From: Hornefia butyriciproducens
GTDB lineage: Bacteria > Bacillota > Clostridia > Peptostreptococcales > Anaerovoracaceae
Length of the DNA stretch: 64,000 bases
Direction: 5' to 3'
Assembly: GCF_009695915.1 (NCBI RefSeq)
Contig: NZ_VUMZ01000003.1
Location: 1-64,000 of the forward strand
Below are positions 63,986 through 64,000 of this stretch, one piece after another. The position numbers and the translations under genes were made by a program. Within the stretch, counting starts at the first letter, position 1. Each line of letters starts with the position of its first letter. The notes beneath the pieces were generated by a model. The model did no database searches. It had not been told where the DNA came from and saw only the letters and a list, made by a program, of their open reading frames with translations.

Positions 63986-64000
63986 ACAGAAGGAAAGGAA

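Overview
The window looks like a chromosomal segment of an anaerobic, low-redox Clostridia-type Firmicute. The evidence is strong GGAGG ribosome binding sites, a Bacillus-type SOS box, a clostridial division and cell-wall cluster, ferredoxin-like and radical-SAM enzymes, several Na+/H+ antiporter-type carriers, an ornithine racemase-like enzyme and a sortase-type surface protein. Base composition by eye is moderately GC-rich in the core genes and clearly AT-richer at about 19.0-19.5 kb and 23.8-28.2 kb. An amino-acid-fermenting Eubacteriales lineage is a reasonable guess, but genus cannot be fixed from the sequence alone.

Layout. 1-0.36 kb: end of an ISL3-type insertion sequence running off the window. 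0.46-6.75 kb: PLP racemase of the ornithine racemase family, a cysteine-cluster protein resembling a corrinoid-reactivation domain, two tandem LysO-type exporters, then a MoxR ATPase and VWA protein pair. 6.96-10.95 kb: LexA with its own SOS-controlled promoter and two NhaC-family carriers facing apart. 10.98-15.4 kb: a lone CbiL cobalamin-pathway methyltransferase followed by a zinc uptake operon (small Cys/His membrane protein, ZnuA, ZnuC, ZnuB, lipoprotein). 15.4-17.15 kb: ferredoxin-type aldo/keto reductase divergent from a MerR regulator, with a 19-bp-spacer promoter between them.

17.2-21.7 kb is a decayed mobile region: a dead IS256-type element, a truncated plasmid/ICE-type gene, a lipoprotein, a serine-recombinase fragment, a 47-residue ICE/plasmid-type protein and a ParB protein with candidate binding sites. 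It abuts tRNA-Ser. thrC follows, with a six-copy 23-bp tandem repeat that begins inside its own 3' end, then tRNA-Glu. 23.8-28.4 kb is an accessory island: small membrane proteins, an IS66 remnant, tiny genes, and a compact operon of a 103-residue protein, a CARF-like (TM1812-like) protein, a sigma-70-like protein and a small acidic protein. No CRISPR array or cas gene is nearby, so this operon is the best candidate for an undescribed system.

28.7-37.8 kb: a 1252-residue wall-anchored surface protein, a dimethylarginine dimethylaminohydrolase-like enzyme divergent from a GntR regulator, an ArsB/NhaD-type carrier with a small partner, an acyl-ACP thioesterase and a GIY-YIG protein. 37.8-50.0 kb: the mraZ-rsmH-ftsL-pbp-murF-mraY-murD-ftsW-murG-ftsQ-ftsZ cluster, which begins with a GTGGTG repeat array upstream of mraZ. 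50.0-63.9 kb: housekeeping genes (SpoU methyltransferase, pheS, pheT, zapA, mutS2, DUF523, argS, two radical-SAM proteins, a TPR protein, an AEC-type carrier), nearly all on the plus strand with short gaps.
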